From [Pantoea] beijingensis (GTDB taxonomy: Bacteria; Pseudomonadota; Gammaproteobacteria; Enterobacterales; Enterobacteriaceae), in assembly GCF_022647505.1 (NCBI RefSeq), contig NZ_CP071409.1, positions 3,472,001 to 3,536,000 of the forward strand: a stretch of DNA of 64,000 nucleotides, written 5' to 3'. This document shows, in pieces, positions 10,319 through 20,766 of this stretch. Under the pieces are notes generated by a model that saw only the letters and a program-made list of their open reading frames with translations, ran no database searches and was not told where the DNA came from. A program made the position numbers and the translations under genes. Each line of letters opens with the position of its first letter. Position 1 is the stretch's first letter.

Positions 10319-10624
10319 ATGTCAAAAGATACCACTTCAGAACATTTGCGCGCTGAATTAAAAAATCTGGCAGATACGCTGGAAGAGGTGCTGAGCACAT
10401 CAACGGATAAGTCTAAATCAGAGCTGGATAAGCTACGCAGCAAAGCGCGTGCCGCGCTGGATGAGTCGCGTCACCGTCTAGGCGAGTCTGGTGAACGCAT
10501 TGCCCAGGGTACCCGTGAAGCAGCCGATCGGGCGGATGATTACGTTCGTCAGAATCCATGGCACGGTGTAGGTATCGGAGCCGCCGTTGGCGTGGTGTTA
10601 GGCATCCTGCTGACGCGTCGTTAA
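10319..10624 (+). CDS. yqjD: ElaB/YqjD/DUF883 ribosome-associated membrane protein YqjD
   Basis: Tail-anchored inner-membrane protein. E. coli YqjD binds ribosomes in stationary phase through its N-terminal part. The sequence has an acidic and basic amphipathic helix (residues 5-75), the family motif RADDYVRQNPWHGVGIGAAVG (residues about 74-93), then a glycine/valine-rich membrane segment ending LTRR. Length is 101 residues. A strong AAAGGAG precedes the ATG. yqjE starts two bases after its stop. Confidence 0.92.
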   Translation: MSKDTTSEHLRAELKNLADTLEEVLSTSTDKSKSELDKLRSKARAALDESRHRLGESGERIAQGTREAADRADDYVRQNPWHGVGIGAAVGVVLGILLTRR

Positions 10625-10626
10625 TT

Positions 10627-11025
10627 ATGGCGAATACTCAGCAGAGCCACGGCCCCGGCAAAGGGGTCATTAATACCGGGCAACGCATCATTACCACACT
10701 CGTTGGTATGGTTGAAACTCGCGTACGGCTGGCAGTGGTCGAGCTTGAGGAAGAAAAGGCCAATCTGATTCAGATGTTGATGATGGTTGGTCTGACGATG
10801 CTGTTTACCGCTTTTGGCTTGATGAGTCTGATGGTGTTGATCATCTGGGCGGTAGATGTACAGTATCGTTTAATGGCGATTGCCATCACCACTGGCGTGC
10901 TCTTTGCGCTGGCGTTGATTTTCGGCCTGTGGACGCTTGGTAAATCACGGAAGTCAACGTTATTACGAGCAACACGCAAAGAGCTGGAGACAGACCGTCA
11001 ATTGCTTGAGGGCGATGACGCATGA
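10627..11025 (+). CDS. yqjE: Phage-holin-like inner-membrane protein YqjE
   Basis: Small membrane protein (132 residues) with two central hydrophobic segments (LIQMLMMVGLTMLFTAFGLM and the region starting LMAIAITTGVLFALALIFGL), flanked by a charged N-terminal amphipathic region and a basic C-terminus. It belongs to the YqjE/DUF1469 family, whose function is unknown. The start MANTQQSHG at 10627 is immediately after the yqjD stop. The frame is open further upstream, but that would overlap yqjD. It overlaps yqjK by 4 bp (ATGA). Confidence 0.9.
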   Translation: MANTQQSHGPGKGVINTGQRIITTLVGMVETRVRLAVVELEEEKANLIQMLMMVGLTMLFTAFGLMSLMVLIIWAVDVQYRLMAIAITTGVLFALALIFGLWTLGKSRKSTLLRATRKELETDRQLLEGDDA

Positions 11026-11306
11026 GCCGCCGCGAACGCGAGCAGCGTAAAGCCGAACTGTTAGGCATTGTTCAACAACAGCGGCTGGACATGACTGCGG
11101 CTCGCCGCGATTGGCTGACGACAACCGCACGCTACGATCATGGCTGGCTTACGTTGCTGAGTTTGCGGCGTTATCTGGTTATTGGTAGCAGCGCAATGGC
11201 CATCTGGTCTGTGCGTAACCCCAGTTTTCTACTGCGCTGGGCAAAACGTGGTTTTGGAGCCTGGAGCACGTGGCGACTGATCAAAAAAAATCTACCTCAA
11301 CGATAG
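11022..11306 (+). CDS. yqjK: YqjK-like protein
   Basis: 94-residue basic protein of unknown function. An N-terminal charged helix (RREREQRKAELLGIVQQQR) is followed by a mildly hydrophobic stretch (LVIGSSAMAIWSVRN) and an arginine-rich tail with WAKRGFGAWSTWRLIKK. The GFGxWSxWRL motif matches E. coli YqjK. It is translationally coupled to yqjE by a 4-bp overlap and ends the yqjCDEK unit before a terminator. Confidence 0.88.
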   Translation: MSRREREQRKAELLGIVQQQRLDMTAARRDWLTTTARYDHGWLTLLSLRRYLVIGSSAMAIWSVRNPSFLLRWAKRGFGAWSTWRLIKKNLPQR

Positions 11307-11330
11307 CTTCCTTCCCCCAATGACGCGAGA

Positions 11331-11362
11331 GTGCATCGTTCCTTGGCGATGCACCTCTTTTA
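11331..11362 (+). terminator. Terminator after yqjK
   Basis: GTGCATCG / CGATGCAC stem with an 8-nt loop followed by CTCTTTTAT, 25 bp after the yqjK stop. Confidence 0.65.
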
Positions 11363-11660
11363 TCCGTCAAACAAGCACGACTTTCCTTTTGGCTGTTCAT
11401 GCTGCATCCCGGAGGCAATCCGAGCGCCCCGCGCCATGTGACCTTCACCCAGTCACAACCCAAATAGAGCTGACGTGAAGGATTACGTGCATATTCAGAA
11501 ATACTGACAGATAACGACAGTTTAACTTACTTACAACCCTTGCAATTCGCGTTTATCATCTCCTCCAACTCGAGGCTTACACACACTTTGATCCTTTTGA
11601 GCCTTGTTACTTAAGCGGTTAGTTTATTCTGCACACGATGAAAGAGAGATGGAGATGATG

Positions 11661-12053
11661 ATGAAAAAATTAGAAGACACTGGATTGTTGATTGCACGTA
11701 TTTTGCTGCCCATTCTGTTTATTACTGCTGGCTGGGGGAAAATTACCGGTTATGCAGGAACACAACAGTATATGGAATCCATGGGTGTTCCCGGCTTTTT
11801 TCTGCCACTAACTATTCTGCTTGAGTTTGGTGGCGGCCTGGCCGTACTGTTTGGCTTCCTGACACGCACGACTGCACTCTTTACCGCTGGCTTCACACTG
11901 CTCACTGCACTGATTTTTCACAGTAACTTCACTGAAGGCATGAATCAGCTGATGTTTATGAAAAATTTGAGCATTGCGGGCGGCTTCCTGCTGCTGGCCG
12001 TTAGCGGCCCTGGTGCTTTCAGCATTGACCGCGCTCTGAATAAAAAATGGTAA
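11661..12053 (+). CDS. yqjF: DoxX-family membrane protein YqjF
   Basis: Four-helix inner-membrane protein of the DoxX family (130 residues). The family signature ITAGWGKITGYAGT (about residue 20) and LLEFGGGLAVLFGFLTRTTA (about 55) are present, and the tail SIDRALNKKW matches E. coli YqjF. Three ATGs follow each other (11655, 11658, 11661). I choose 11661, which places GGAG six bases upstream and gives the E. coli length. Function is not established; it is often found near glutathionyl-hydroquinone reductase genes, as here with yqjG downstream. Confidence 0.9.
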   Translation: MKKLEDTGLLIARILLPILFITAGWGKITGYAGTQQYMESMGVPGFFLPLTILLEFGGGLAVLFGFLTRTTALFTAGFTLLTALIFHSNFTEGMNQLMFMKNLSIAGGFLLLAVSGPGAFSIDRALNKKW

Positions 12054-12190
12054 GCTGCGCAACATATATCCTGCCACAGGCGTAATCGTGGAGGTTAACA
12101 AACCAGCAGCCTGCGGTGTGATGGGGTATATACTAAATGATTAAAGGGCGAGGATAACCGCATCCCCGCCCGCATCATTTTGGAGGCGTT

Positions 12191-13171
12191 ATGGGACAAC
12201 TGATCGACGGAGTCTGGCACGATAAATGGTACGATACGGCCGCGAACGGAGGGCACTTCAAGCGTTCAGAATCGAAGTTCCGCCATTGGATCACACCAGA
12301 GGGCGACGCTGGCCCTGAGGGTAACAGCGGCTTTCGTGCCGAACGTGACCGTTACCATTTATACGTCTCGCTGGCGTGCCCCTGGGCACACCGCACGTTA
12401 CTGATGCGTAAGCTCAAAGGGCTTGAAAATATCGTTCCCGTTTCCGTTGTACACCCATTGATGTTAGAACATGGCTGGACGTTTGAAGACGACTTTCCCG
12501 GCACCACTGGCGATAGCTTGTACCAGAATGAGTTCCTGTATCAGCTCTATCTGCATGCTGATAAAAGCTATTCTGGTCGAGTGACGGTGCCGGTACTGTG
12601 GGATAAACAGCAAAATACCATCGTCAGTAATGAATCCGCCGATATCATGCGCATGTTTAATTCTGCCTTTGACGCGGTGGGCGCTCGGGCCGGGGATTAC
12701 TATCCTGCTGAGCTGCGCGAACAGATTGATGAGATCAATCACTGGGTCTACGATTGCGTCAATAACGGGGTTTATAAAAGCGGCTTTGCCACCTCACAGG
12801 AAGCCTATGACGAAGCGGTTAGCGTTCTGTTTAACGCGCTGGATCGGCTGGAAAAAATCCTGGGGCAGCAGCGTTATCTCACTGGCGATCGCTTAACTGA
12901 AGCCGATTTACGCTTGTGGACCACGTTGGTGCGTTTCGATCCCGTCTACGTTACACATTTTAAATGCGATAAACACCGAATCGGCGACTCTCTGAATTTA
13001 CATGGTTTTCTGCGTGAGATTTATCAGATACCGGGCATCGCTGAAACGGTCAATCTCGAACACATCCGCCATCACTATTATCGAAGCCACAAAACCATCA
13101 ATCCCAGCGGGGTGATTTCGCTTGGTCCGGCCTTCAACTGGAATGAACCGCACGGGCGCGATCGTCTCTAA
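12191..13171 (+). CDS. yqjG: Glutathionyl-hydroquinone reductase YqjG
   Basis: Xi-class glutathione transferase that reduces glutathionyl-hydroquinones with glutathione in the cytoplasm. The catalytic Cys63 lies in LACPWAHRTL; the thioredoxin-like N-domain ends with the VPVLW and SNESADIMR motifs that bind glutathione, and the C-domain has EADLRLWTTLVRFDPVY. At 326 residues it is full length. GGAGG precedes the ATG. It follows yqjF as in E. coli; yhaH and yhaI, which come next in E. coli, are missing. Confidence 0.95.
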   Translation: MGQLIDGVWHDKWYDTAANGGHFKRSESKFRHWITPEGDAGPEGNSGFRAERDRYHLYVSLACPWAHRTLLMRKLKGLENIVPVSVVHPLMLEHGWTFEDDFPGTTGDSLYQNEFLYQLYLHADKSYSGRVTVPVLWDKQQNTIVSNESADIMRMFNSAFDAVGARAGDYYPAELREQIDEINHWVYDCVNNGVYKSGFATSQEAYDEAVSVLFNALDRLEKILGQQRYLTGDRLTEADLRLWTTLVRFDPVYVTHFKCDKHRIGDSLNLHGFLREIYQIPGIAETVNLEHIRHHYYRSHKTINPSGVISLGPAFNWNEPHGRDRL

Positions 13172-13196
13172 ACCTAACACGATAATTTTACCCCGC

Positions 13197-13222
13197 GGGC
13201 GAATAGCGCTTCGCTCCCGGGA
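13197..13222. terminator. Probable terminator between yqjG and yhaJ
   Basis: Imperfect stem CGGGCGAA / TTCGCTCCCG with a short loop, followed by ATTATTTTT on the + strand, between convergent genes. Confidence 0.4.
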
Positions 13223-13223
13223 A

Positions 13224-14123
13224 TTATTTTTGCTTCGCTAATAAACGCGGTATTTCCCGCAGACACCAGGCTTTTGCTTCTCCCATACTGTCACGCCTCC
13301 AGGCCATAATGATATTGATTTCACGCGTGTATTCCGGGCTCACTACACGCAACCGGCCTTCCGCAATGTCTTGTTCTACGAGTGGATAAGGCATGCTGGC
13401 TACGCCCAAACCAGCCAGTAATGCGCGACGTTTATCATCCATCGAACTAACCGTTAATCGCTGTTGTTTATCCAGCAGCTGCACAGTGAGCACAGGACGC
13501 TCACGCGCGGTATCAGCAACGGCGATACCCCGATATTTTACTCGTGTAGTTTCAGATAACGGTTCTGGTTCAAGGTGGATTGGATGATCGTGACTGGCAA
13601 CATAGACGCTCATCAAGCTGTAAAGCTTACGCGTATTAATTTCAGATGAGGCACGAAAGTGAAGATCAGGGGCGATAACGATATCTGCCCTTCCCTGCTC
13701 TAAACGCTCCCAAGAACCTGCCAACACTTCGGTCATCAGGGCAATCTGGGTATTCGCTTTTTCCGCCAATTTGTCGACCAACGGAAACAGCAACGAGCCC
13801 GGCACCAGTGCTTCTATCACAATGGTCAAATGCGTTTCCCAACCGCGAGCCAGCGCTTCAGCATCGGTGGTTAGCTTATCAGCAGCTTCGAGCAGGACAC
13901 GTCCCCGCTCCAGCAGCATCCTACCAACGTTAGTGAACTTGGTACGATGGCCCGAACGATCAAATAACACGACATCCAGCTCTTCTTCCAGCTTTTGCAT
14001 GGTATAGCTTAACGCTGAGGGCACACGCCCCAGCTCATCCGCCGCCGCAGCAAAGCTACCGCGTCGATCAATGGCATCCATCACTCGTAAGGCTTCCAGC
14101 GTTAGTGCCCTGTCTTTCGCCAT
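13224..14123 (-). CDS. yhaJ: LysR-family regulator YhaJ
   Basis: LysR-type transcription factor of 299 residues. The N-terminal HTH (about residues 8-65) contains RGSFAAAADELGRVPSALSYTMQKLEEELDVVLFDR; the remainder is the two-lobed effector domain. E. coli YhaJ responds to aromatic compounds such as 2,4-dinitrotoluene derivatives and activates yqjF. Here yqjF and yqjG lie next to it, consistent with a local target. It is divergent from yhaK with about 130 bp between the starts, a likely control region. Confidence 0.9.
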   Translation of the reverse strand: MAKDRALTLEALRVMDAIDRRGSFAAAADELGRVPSALSYTMQKLEEELDVVLFDRSGHRTKFTNVGRMLLERGRVLLEAADKLTTDAEALARGWETHLTIVIEALVPGSLLFPLVDKLAEKANTQIALMTEVLAGSWERLEQGRADIVIAPDLHFRASSEINTRKLYSLMSVYVASHDHPIHLEPEPLSETTRVKYRGIAVADTARERPVLTVQLLDKQQRLTVSSMDDKRRALLAGLGVASMPYPLVEQDIAEGRLRVVSPEYTREINIIMAWRRDSMGEAKAWCLREIPRLLAKQK

Positions 14124-14256
14124 AGCGGTTCTCTGTCAGGAAATTTGAATATACTCAGCAGATTAACTGGCTAACAATCCGCCGTCCACAAACTTACCAT
14201 GGAAACATGACAATATCCGGCGATCCGGTGCCACTACAAGGGCCGAGGAAATAACG

Positions 14257-14961
14257 ATGATCACATCTCGTGCTGCGGGCGCCTGCGGCAAAGCTGATTA
14301 CGGTTGGCTGCAAGCTCGTTATACATTTTCATTTGGACACTATTTTGACCCAACGTTGCTTGGTTATGCTTCGTTGAGGGTGCTTAACCAGGAAGTTCTG
14401 GCGCCTGCATCGTCCTTTCAACCACGAATCTATCCGCAGGTTGACGTGCTGAATATTATCCTGCGGGGAGAGGCCGAATATCGCGATAGCGAAGGTAATC
14501 ATATCCATGCCTGCGAAGGTGAAGCGTTATTGCTGTCGACACAGCCTGGTGTGAGCTGGAGCGAACATAATCTCAGTAAAGAACTGCCGCTAACGCGGAT
14601 GCAACTATGGTTGGACGCCTGTCCTGAACGTGAGAACGCGCTGATCCAACACGTCAAGTTGGCCACGCATCAGCCCTGGTCACTGCTGGCATCACCCGAT
14701 GGCGCTGAAGGTAGCTTGCAACTGCGTCAGCAGGTGTGGCTGCACCATCTTGAACTCCAGCCAGGTGAGAGCTGGGCGCTGAAACTACATGGTCCACGCG
14801 CCTATCTACAATCGATTCATGGCGCGTTGCGTGCTGAAGCCCACTCGAAACAACACGTGGCACTGATCTGCGGTGACGGCGCTTTTATCAAAGAAGAGGA
14901 GAGCGTGAGACTGACTGCAGAATCGCCACTCCGCGCGCTGGTGATTGATTTACCGGTGTAA
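14257..14961 (+). CDS. yhaK: Pirin-like bicupin YhaK
   Basis: Cytoplasmic pirin-family protein (234 residues) that in E. coli is redox-sensitive; its reaction is not known. The N-terminal cupin contains ARYTFSFGHYFDPTLLGYASLRVLN and STQPGVSWSEHN. The histidines typical of a pirin metal site are incomplete, as in E. coli YhaK. The tail SPLRALVIDLPV matches the homologue. A GAGGAA precedes the ATG. It is convergent with dolP across a clear terminator. Confidence 0.92.
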   Translation: MITSRAAGACGKADYGWLQARYTFSFGHYFDPTLLGYASLRVLNQEVLAPASSFQPRIYPQVDVLNIILRGEAEYRDSEGNHIHACEGEALLLSTQPGVSWSEHNLSKELPLTRMQLWLDACPERENALIQHVKLATHQPWSLLASPDGAEGSLQLRQQVWLHHLELQPGESWALKLHGPRAYLQSIHGALRAEAHSKQHVALICGDGAFIKEEESVRLTAESPLRALVIDLPV

Positions 14962-14988
14962 AAAAGGCGGATAACGATCCGCCTTTTT
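14961..14988. terminator. Bidirectional terminator yhaK/dolP
   Basis: AAAAAGGCGG-ATAACGAT-CCGCCTTTTT is a symmetrical GC stem with A and T tracts on either side, between convergent genes. Confidence 0.85.
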
Positions 14989-15007
14989 ACAGTAGCGCGG
15001 CTGTCGA

Positions 15008-15580
15008 TTACTTAAGGATAGTAAACGCCGTGGTGACGTGCTTCACACCACTTACGCGACTGGCCGTGTCTGCCGCCGCTTTCGCTTCAGCATCCGTTAC
15101 CATGCCGAGCAAAAATACCTCTCCGTCTTCGGTTGTCACTTTCACGTTGGATGATTTAACCTGGTCGCTGGCCAGCAGTTGGGAGCGGACCTTAGTGGTG
15201 ATCCAGGTATCTGAAGAGGCGGTACCTATCGAGACTTTATTACCCTGACGGATTTCGTTATAGACCTCATTTGCGCCATCTACACCCATGGCAATTTGCT
15301 TCACACGATTAGCAATATCGCTGTTCGGCGCCTGGCCCGTCAGCAAAACTTTGCCCTGATAGGCCGTTGCCACAATATGGGTATCATTTTTAATTTGCTG
15401 ATCTTTGCCCAGCGCATTACTGACGCGCAGCTCTAAGGTGCCATCATCAACCTGTGTGCCAACGGTACGCGGATCCGTTGCGCTCTTGGTGGCTACGGCC
15501 GCACTGCCTACAACCACTGCTGCACACCCCTGCAACAACAGCGTGCAGAGAATCACGGCTACTAAAGATAAATCCTTCAT
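15008..15580 (-). CDS. dolP: Outer-membrane lipoprotein DolP (YraP)
   Basis: Dual-BON-domain lipoprotein that maintains outer-membrane integrity and binds anionic phospholipids and the BAM complex. A lipoprotein signal ends at LLLQGC (Cys19). Two BON domains follow: about residues 45-115 (VSNALGKDQQIKNDTHIVATA) and 120-190 (ITTKVRSQLLASDQVKSSNVK). The ending VTTAFTILK matches the family. It follows diaA by 10 bp and is probably cotranscribed from the yraN-diaA side. Length is 190 residues, as in E. coli. Confidence 0.95.
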   Translation of the reverse strand: MKDLSLVAVILCTLLLQGCAAVVVGSAAVATKSATDPRTVGTQVDDGTLELRVSNALGKDQQIKNDTHIVATAYQGKVLLTGQAPNSDIANRVKQIAMGVDGANEVYNEIRQGNKVSIGTASSDTWITTKVRSQLLASDQVKSSNVKVTTEDGEVFLLGMVTDAEAKAAADTASRVSGVKHVTTAFTILK

Positions 15581-15590
15581 TTATGCTCCT

Positions 15591-16181
15591 TCAATCATCC
15601 TGGTGGGGAAATAAGGTGTTATCTATTAAGTCACACAGGCAATTCACGGTTAACATGTGCATTTCCTGTATCCTTGAGCTCCTGTGTGAGGGAATGCGAA
15701 TTTCCACATCCTGCGGCCCCAACAAACCGGCGAGCTCACCGCCGTCATAACCCGTCAACGCAATGATGGTCATATCACGCGTTACTGCCGCCTCAACGGC
15801 TTTGACAATATCACGGCTATTACCGCGCGTAGAAATCGCCAGCAACACATCCCCGGTATGACCCAACGCACGTACCTGCTTAGCATAAATTTCATCGTGT
15901 AACCGGTCATTACCTATGGCAGTTAACAGCACATTATCAGCACTGAGCGCCACAGCGGGCAGACTGGGCCTTTCAGTTTCAAAACGGTTAATCATACTGG
16001 CCGCAAAATGCTGGGCATTGGCCGCGGAGGTTCCGTTGCCACAACTCAGGATTTTGTTGCCATTAAGCAGAGACTGCACCATGGTCATCGCCGCTCGTGA
16101 AATCGCGTCCGGCAGCGCCTCTGCAGCTGCTATCTGCGTTTGAATACTCTCGGTAAAACACTCTTTGATTCTTTCCAGCAC
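15591..16181 (-). CDS. diaA: DnaA initiator-associating protein DiaA
   Basis: SIS-domain protein of 196 residues that forms a tetramer and binds DnaA, promoting initiation at oriC. The phosphosugar-isomerase-like fold is seen in [21 protein letters not shown] (residues about 44-64) and [20 protein letters not shown]. It lies between yraN and dolP with short gaps, the conserved lpoA-yraN-diaA-dolP order, so it is likely part of one operon. Confidence 0.95.
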   Translation of the reverse strand: MLERIKECFTESIQTQIAAAEALPDAISRAAMTMVQSLLNGNKILSCGNGTSAANAQHFAASMINRFETERPSLPAVALSADNVLLTAIGNDRLHDEIYAKQVRALGHTGDVLLAISTRGNSRDIVKAVEAAVTRDMTIIALTGYDGGELAGLLGPQDVEIRIPSHRSSRIQEMHMLTVNCLCDLIDNTLFPHQDD

Positions 16182-16195
16182 GCTATCACCTGGCT

Positions 16196-16591
16196 TTAAA
16201 CATCTGCATTAAACGCATCGGGCAACCACTCAAGCTGATCCCCGGTGATGGCGACTACGTCAAAACGGCAGTCGACCGTATCAAAACTGGCCCCGCGCGC
16301 TGCCAGCCAGAGCGCCGCCGCACGCAGCAACCGTTGCTGCTTTTGTGGCGTCACACTGGCGGCAGCCCCCCCAAAATGTGCATGACGGCGGTAGCGAACC
16401 TCAACAAATACCCATCGCCGCTTATCACGCATAATGAGATCAAGTTCGCCGCCACGAAAGCGCACATTAGCGGCTTCAAAAATCAATCCGGCCTGCTGCA
16501 GATAACGGCGAGCGATTAATTCATAGTCCGCCCCTTTCTGCACCGTGCTTAACGCGCCGAAACGATTTGTCCCTGACGATACTGGCTCCAT
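16196..16591 (-). CDS. yraN: UPF0102 nuclease-fold protein YraN
   Basis: Small protein (131 residues) with a restriction-endonuclease-like fold. The core motif [22 protein letters not shown] (the E...D...ExR pattern of PD-(D/E)XK nucleases) is complete. Its cellular role is not settled. Its start lies 43 bp inside the end of lpoA, so the two are translationally linked. Confidence 0.9.
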   Translation of the reverse strand: MEPVSSGTNRFGALSTVQKGADYELIARRYLQQAGLIFEAANVRFRGGELDLIMRDKRRWVFVEVRYRRHAHFGGAAASVTPQKQQRLLRAAALWLAARGASFDTVDCRFDVVAITGDQLEWLPDAFNADV

Positions 16592-18582
16592 GTCAACTTC
16601 CTGTTGATAACACAGTCCTGAGTCGCGCTCAAATTACCGGTATTGCCATTCATCTGGAAACCGGGTAGTTGGCGCATTTCGCTAAAGTGATTCGCCAACG
16701 TCCAGGCATCAATGCCCATCGCATACAGACGCACCAGCGAGTAATCATTATTGAAGCTACGCGCTGCCTGCTGCATCAGTGACGGATTCGCACCGGTAAG
16801 CAGAGGAATATCGCTAAACTGTAATCCTTCCATCTCCAGACGATAATCCGGACCTGCGCCCGCCTGGAAACTGCGAGAACTGGCGTATAACGAGACGTTA
16901 CTGCGACTGCTGACACGCATGGCGATCATCGGTTTGATCAGTTGCAGTTCGTCCTGGGTCGCCACAATATAGGTCGCATCGACGCTACCACTGGATGCCG
17001 GAGCTGGTTCACTGCTTTGCGGAGCCGGGATCGTCAGACCAGCAATGCTGACATCCTGAGACTGCGCAGATTGAACATTAACGGGCGTGCCGTTCAGGCT
17101 GATACCCGCTCCACTGTTAATTCCCTGCTTGAGTTCGGCAGTTGAACCAAATTTCTGTTGCTGAACCATACTGCCTCCAAGCTTCTGCCACTCTTGTGCA
17201 AAGGCTGTGCTAACACGATCGCCTAATGAACTGCGCGGCACCAGCAATAGTGGAACTCGCTTACCCTGCTCCCAGATATGATGCGCAGCATCACGTGCTT
17301 CGTCTTCAGGCGAAAGTGCAAAATAGCAGAAATTCGGATGGTTCTGGATATTTCCTGGCTCATTCAGCGCCAGCACGTTGAGAGGTGTCTGGCTTGCGGC
17401 CAGTTGCTCAACATCGTTTTTCAGCAATGGTCCCACGACCAGCGTGGCCCCCTCTTGTTGCGCCTGGGCCAATAGCTGGGGTAATGGCTGTGCGCTGGTA
17501 TCATAAACTTTGACATCTAGATTGCTGGCCGGTGCGGTAGCGATTTCGCTGACGCCGGGCTCAGTCCGCTCGGTCGGCGTATCGACATTTTGCTGATTGC
17601 CGATATCGGCTGCTGCAGGGCTGACCACCACGTTAGGATCATTTCCGGCGTTGCCGTCCGGTGGTGTACTCTGCGACGCTGACGTCGCTTGTGCAGCCGT
17701 TGGCTGAGGCGCTGCATTAAGCACCCCATTTTTAGCGTCGTTAAAGCCTTTTTGAATTGCATTTGCAAAAACCTGCGCCTGACCATTTAGCGGCAGAAAC
17801 AGGGCAATTTTTCCTGCAGCACCTGGCTGAAGATTCTGAATCTGGCCAAGCGTCCGAGGCAAATTCTTCGCCGCCGGATTCTGCGGGTAGCGTTTTTGCC
17901 AGTCGGCAATCCCCGCCTTTAACATGTCTGGATCGTTACGGTTCGCCATATAGACCCCGAAAAGGTCCAACCAGCCTTGCAGCGTATTTTCATCGGCATT
18001 GATCACCAGATTATTCGCCTGCTCCTGCGTCATCTGCGCCAGTGACTGCCATGTCGCATCAATATTTTTCTGATGTTCTTCACCTTTGAGCAGTGGTTCC
18101 TGTGCAATATAAGCACGCAGAACTTCCAGCGATGGACGCCCCTGACTGGCAACAATGAGCAAACTGTAGTAGCGCGCCTGCTGATCTTTCGACAACGAAG
18201 AGAGGTCCAGATTATCAAGCGTGCCTTGTGCGCTGCCTGTATCATTACCGGCAAGTTGCAGCTGCGCGGTCAATAGTTGTAGTTCTTGTCGCTGGGTATC
18301 ACTCAGATTTTGTGATAACTGACCTAGTTGCTGATTAGCCTGTGGGATTTTCCCTTCATTCAGCAAGGCACGTATGGCAAGTAATTGCCAGTCAGCCTTG
18401 CTATCATTTGAGCTTTGTTGCACCTGCTGCAAATAGTAGTCGGATGTGCCTGTGGCAGGTCCCTGAATATTTACCTGCGGCGTTTGGGGGGCCTGACCGG
18501 TACAAGCTGCTAAGATTAGCGCGGCCAGGAGAACAGGCACGAAGCGTCCTGCTTTATTACGAACGACTTTTGAAGGAAGCAT
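16549..18582 (-). CDS. lpoA: Penicillin-binding protein activator lipoprotein LpoA
   Basis: Outer-membrane lipoprotein that reaches through the periplasm to activate PBP1a (MrcA). The lipobox is ALILAAC near residue 26. An N-terminal TPR-like helical domain (about 40-255) is followed by a long Ala/Thr/Gln/Pro-rich linker (about 290-360) and a periplasmic-binding-protein-like domain ([32 protein letters not shown]). The frame extends 40 codons upstream, but [14 protein letters not shown] at 18582 fits the signal peptide and E. coli. Length is 677 residues. It is divergent from rsmI. Confidence 0.94.
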   Translation of the reverse strand: MLPSKVVRNKAGRFVPVLLAALILAACTGQAPQTPQVNIQGPATGTSDYYLQQVQQSSNDSKADWQLLAIRALLNEGKIPQANQQLGQLSQNLSDTQRQELQLLTAQLQLAGNDTGSAQGTLDNLDLSSLSKDQQARYYSLLIVASQGRPSLEVLRAYIAQEPLLKGEEHQKNIDATWQSLAQMTQEQANNLVINADENTLQGWLDLFGVYMANRNDPDMLKAGIADWQKRYPQNPAAKNLPRTLGQIQNLQPGAAGKIALFLPLNGQAQVFANAIQKGFNDAKNGVLNAAPQPTAAQATSASQSTPPDGNAGNDPNVVVSPAAADIGNQQNVDTPTERTEPGVSEIATAPASNLDVKVYDTSAQPLPQLLAQAQQEGATLVVGPLLKNDVEQLAASQTPLNVLALNEPGNIQNHPNFCYFALSPEDEARDAAHHIWEQGKRVPLLLVPRSSLGDRVSTAFAQEWQKLGGSMVQQQKFGSTAELKQGINSGAGISLNGTPVNVQSAQSQDVSIAGLTIPAPQSSEPAPASSGSVDATYIVATQDELQLIKPMIAMRVSSRSNVSLYASSRSFQAGAGPDYRLEMEGLQFSDIPLLTGANPSLMQQAARSFNNDYSLVRLYAMGIDAWTLANHFSEMRQLPGFQMNGNTGNLSATQDCVINRKLTWSQYRQGQIVSAR

Positions 18583-18644
18583 ACTGTATCCAGTGATGTT
18601 TTTTTCAAGATGCTCAATATTAAATCGGCAATTCGGATGAAACA

Positions 18645-19508
18645 ATGAAACAACTCGATCGGACAGATATTTCTGCCAGCACGCTCTACATCGTCCCGAC
18701 ACCGATTGGTAATCTGGGTGACATCACCCAACGTGCATTAACGGTGCTTACGAGCGTTGATCTGATCGCTGCGGAAGATACACGTCATACCGGACTGTTG
18801 CTACAACATTTCGCCATCAATGCGCGCCTGTTCGCACTCCACGATCATAACGAACAACAGAAAGCCGAGCAGTTGTTAACCAGGCTGCAGGAAGGTCAAA
18901 GCATAGCGCTAGTTTCTGATGCTGGCACGCCCTTAATTAACGATCCCGGCTACCATTTGGTGCGACGCTGTCGCGAGGCCGGTATTCGCGTAGTGCCACT
19001 GCCCGGGGCCTGTGCTGCAATTACGGCGCTAAGCGCGGCAGGATTACCATCGGATCGCTTCTGCTATGAAGGGTTCCTCCCAGCAAAAAGTAAAGGTCGT
19101 TGTGATGCATTACGCGCACTGGAGCAGGAACCGCGCACGCTTATTTTTTACGAATCTACCCATCGCCTGCTCGACAGTTTGCAGGATATCGAGACGGTTC
19201 TCGGCCGCGATCGTTATGTCGTACTGGCCCGTGAAATGACCAAAACCTGGGAATCCATTCAGGGAGCGCCGATTGGTGAACTACTGGCTTGGGTAAAAGA
19301 GGACGAAAATCGTCGTAAAGGTGAAATGGTATTAATTATTGAGGGCTTTAAAGCGCAAGAAAACGCTCTCCCACCTGAAGCATTACGCACGCTGGCAATG
19401 CTTCAGGCGGAGTTGCCGTTAAAAAAAGCCGCCGCGCTGGCAGCGGAAATTCACGGCGTGAAAAAAAATGCGCTGTATAAATATGCGCTGGAGCAGCAAG
19501 AGGGGTGA
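18645..19508 (+). CDS. rsmI: 16S rRNA 2'-O-methyltransferase RsmI
   Basis: SAM-dependent tetrapyrrole-methylase-fold enzyme that 2'-O-methylates C1402 of 16S rRNA. Signatures are [18 protein letters not shown] (residues about 14-31), [26 protein letters not shown] and [18 protein letters not shown]. Length is 287 residues. It is divergent from lpoA, as in E. coli, and is immediately followed by rnpB, a linkage that differs from E. coli. Confidence 0.96.
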   Translation: MKQLDRTDISASTLYIVPTPIGNLGDITQRALTVLTSVDLIAAEDTRHTGLLLQHFAINARLFALHDHNEQQKAEQLLTRLQEGQSIALVSDAGTPLINDPGYHLVRRCREAGIRVVPLPGACAAITALSAAGLPSDRFCYEGFLPAKSKGRCDALRALEQEPRTLIFYESTHRLLDSLQDIETVLGRDRYVVLAREMTKTWESIQGAPIGELLAWVKEDENRRKGEMVLIIEGFKAQENALPPEALRTLAMLQAELPLKKAAALAAEIHGVKKNALYKYALEQQEG

Positions 19509-19540
19509 CAAAGCGCACTGAATACCCTATTATCCGCGCC

Positions 19541-19921
<381 letters not shown>

Positions 19922-19931
19922 CATTCACAGA

Positions 19932-19954
19932 ACCCCGCTCCGGCGGGGTTTTTG
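19932..19954 (+). terminator. rnpB terminator
   Basis: ACCCCGC-TCCG-GCGGGGTTTTTG follows the 3' end of RNase P RNA directly: a 6-7 bp GC stem and a T run. Confidence 0.9.
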
Positions 19955-20766
19955 TTATCTGAGCATCAGGCAGTGAAATCATTGTCCACCACGCTCCTGA
20001 CAAAAGTACGCGCCTTACCGGCCACCCTCTCTCATTCAGCACAGAACACCACACATGGCATGGCGAAAACCTTGCGGGCGTTTTGCTATAACAAACAATA
20101 TTAAGGATCATTACCGCTTAATGCTGCTGACAATAAATTGAAATACATTAAAATAACTGCAACTAAAGACAAAAAAACGTAACAATAGCTTTCAATTTGT
20201 TAAATAAATAAAAACATTAAAAAATGTTAATATGCAGTAATCCAGTATAATTATTCATCAATATTTTTAAGCATATCCGCGTCATTCAGATTTTTTCTCA
20301 AAAAAAAACCAGAATTCTTCACCGATGCATATTTAATGGATTCTTATGCAAACTAGCTATAACAATAAAACACATCTCTCTCCCAAAATAACATTACAAT
20401 TAGCAACAAAATAAAGATAAGCAACTTTTATAAATAAATTTTATTATTTCATAACCAAGTAAGTCAGTGTGTTTAACTCATTAAAACATTCACTGCAGGT
20501 GTAAAACAGTGAGTATTTCAGTGGTCATTGGCATTTCACGAGACTAAGCCATTAGTATTAGTGTGGTTTTAACTCAAAGTTAAAGCTGCAGAAGTTCAAT
20601 TTATATCTTCTTGATGTCACATATCATTATAACTTTTAGTCAGTTATTTATTAGCATTTAAACCAAAAAAACACTTTATATAATGTCAGCCAGGTTGGCG
20701 AGAAACATGAGCAAGGATTTTTATGGCTAAATAACCCTGACACTTGTATGCCGAACCAGCATTACC
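19955..20766. other. AT-rich gene-free stretch before the fimbrial regulators
   Basis: About 800 bp, markedly AT-rich after 20100, with long A and T runs. No coding frame is convincing. It probably holds the promoter of the downstream LuxR-type regulator. AT-richness of this sort is typical of H-NS-silenced islands. Confidence 0.5.
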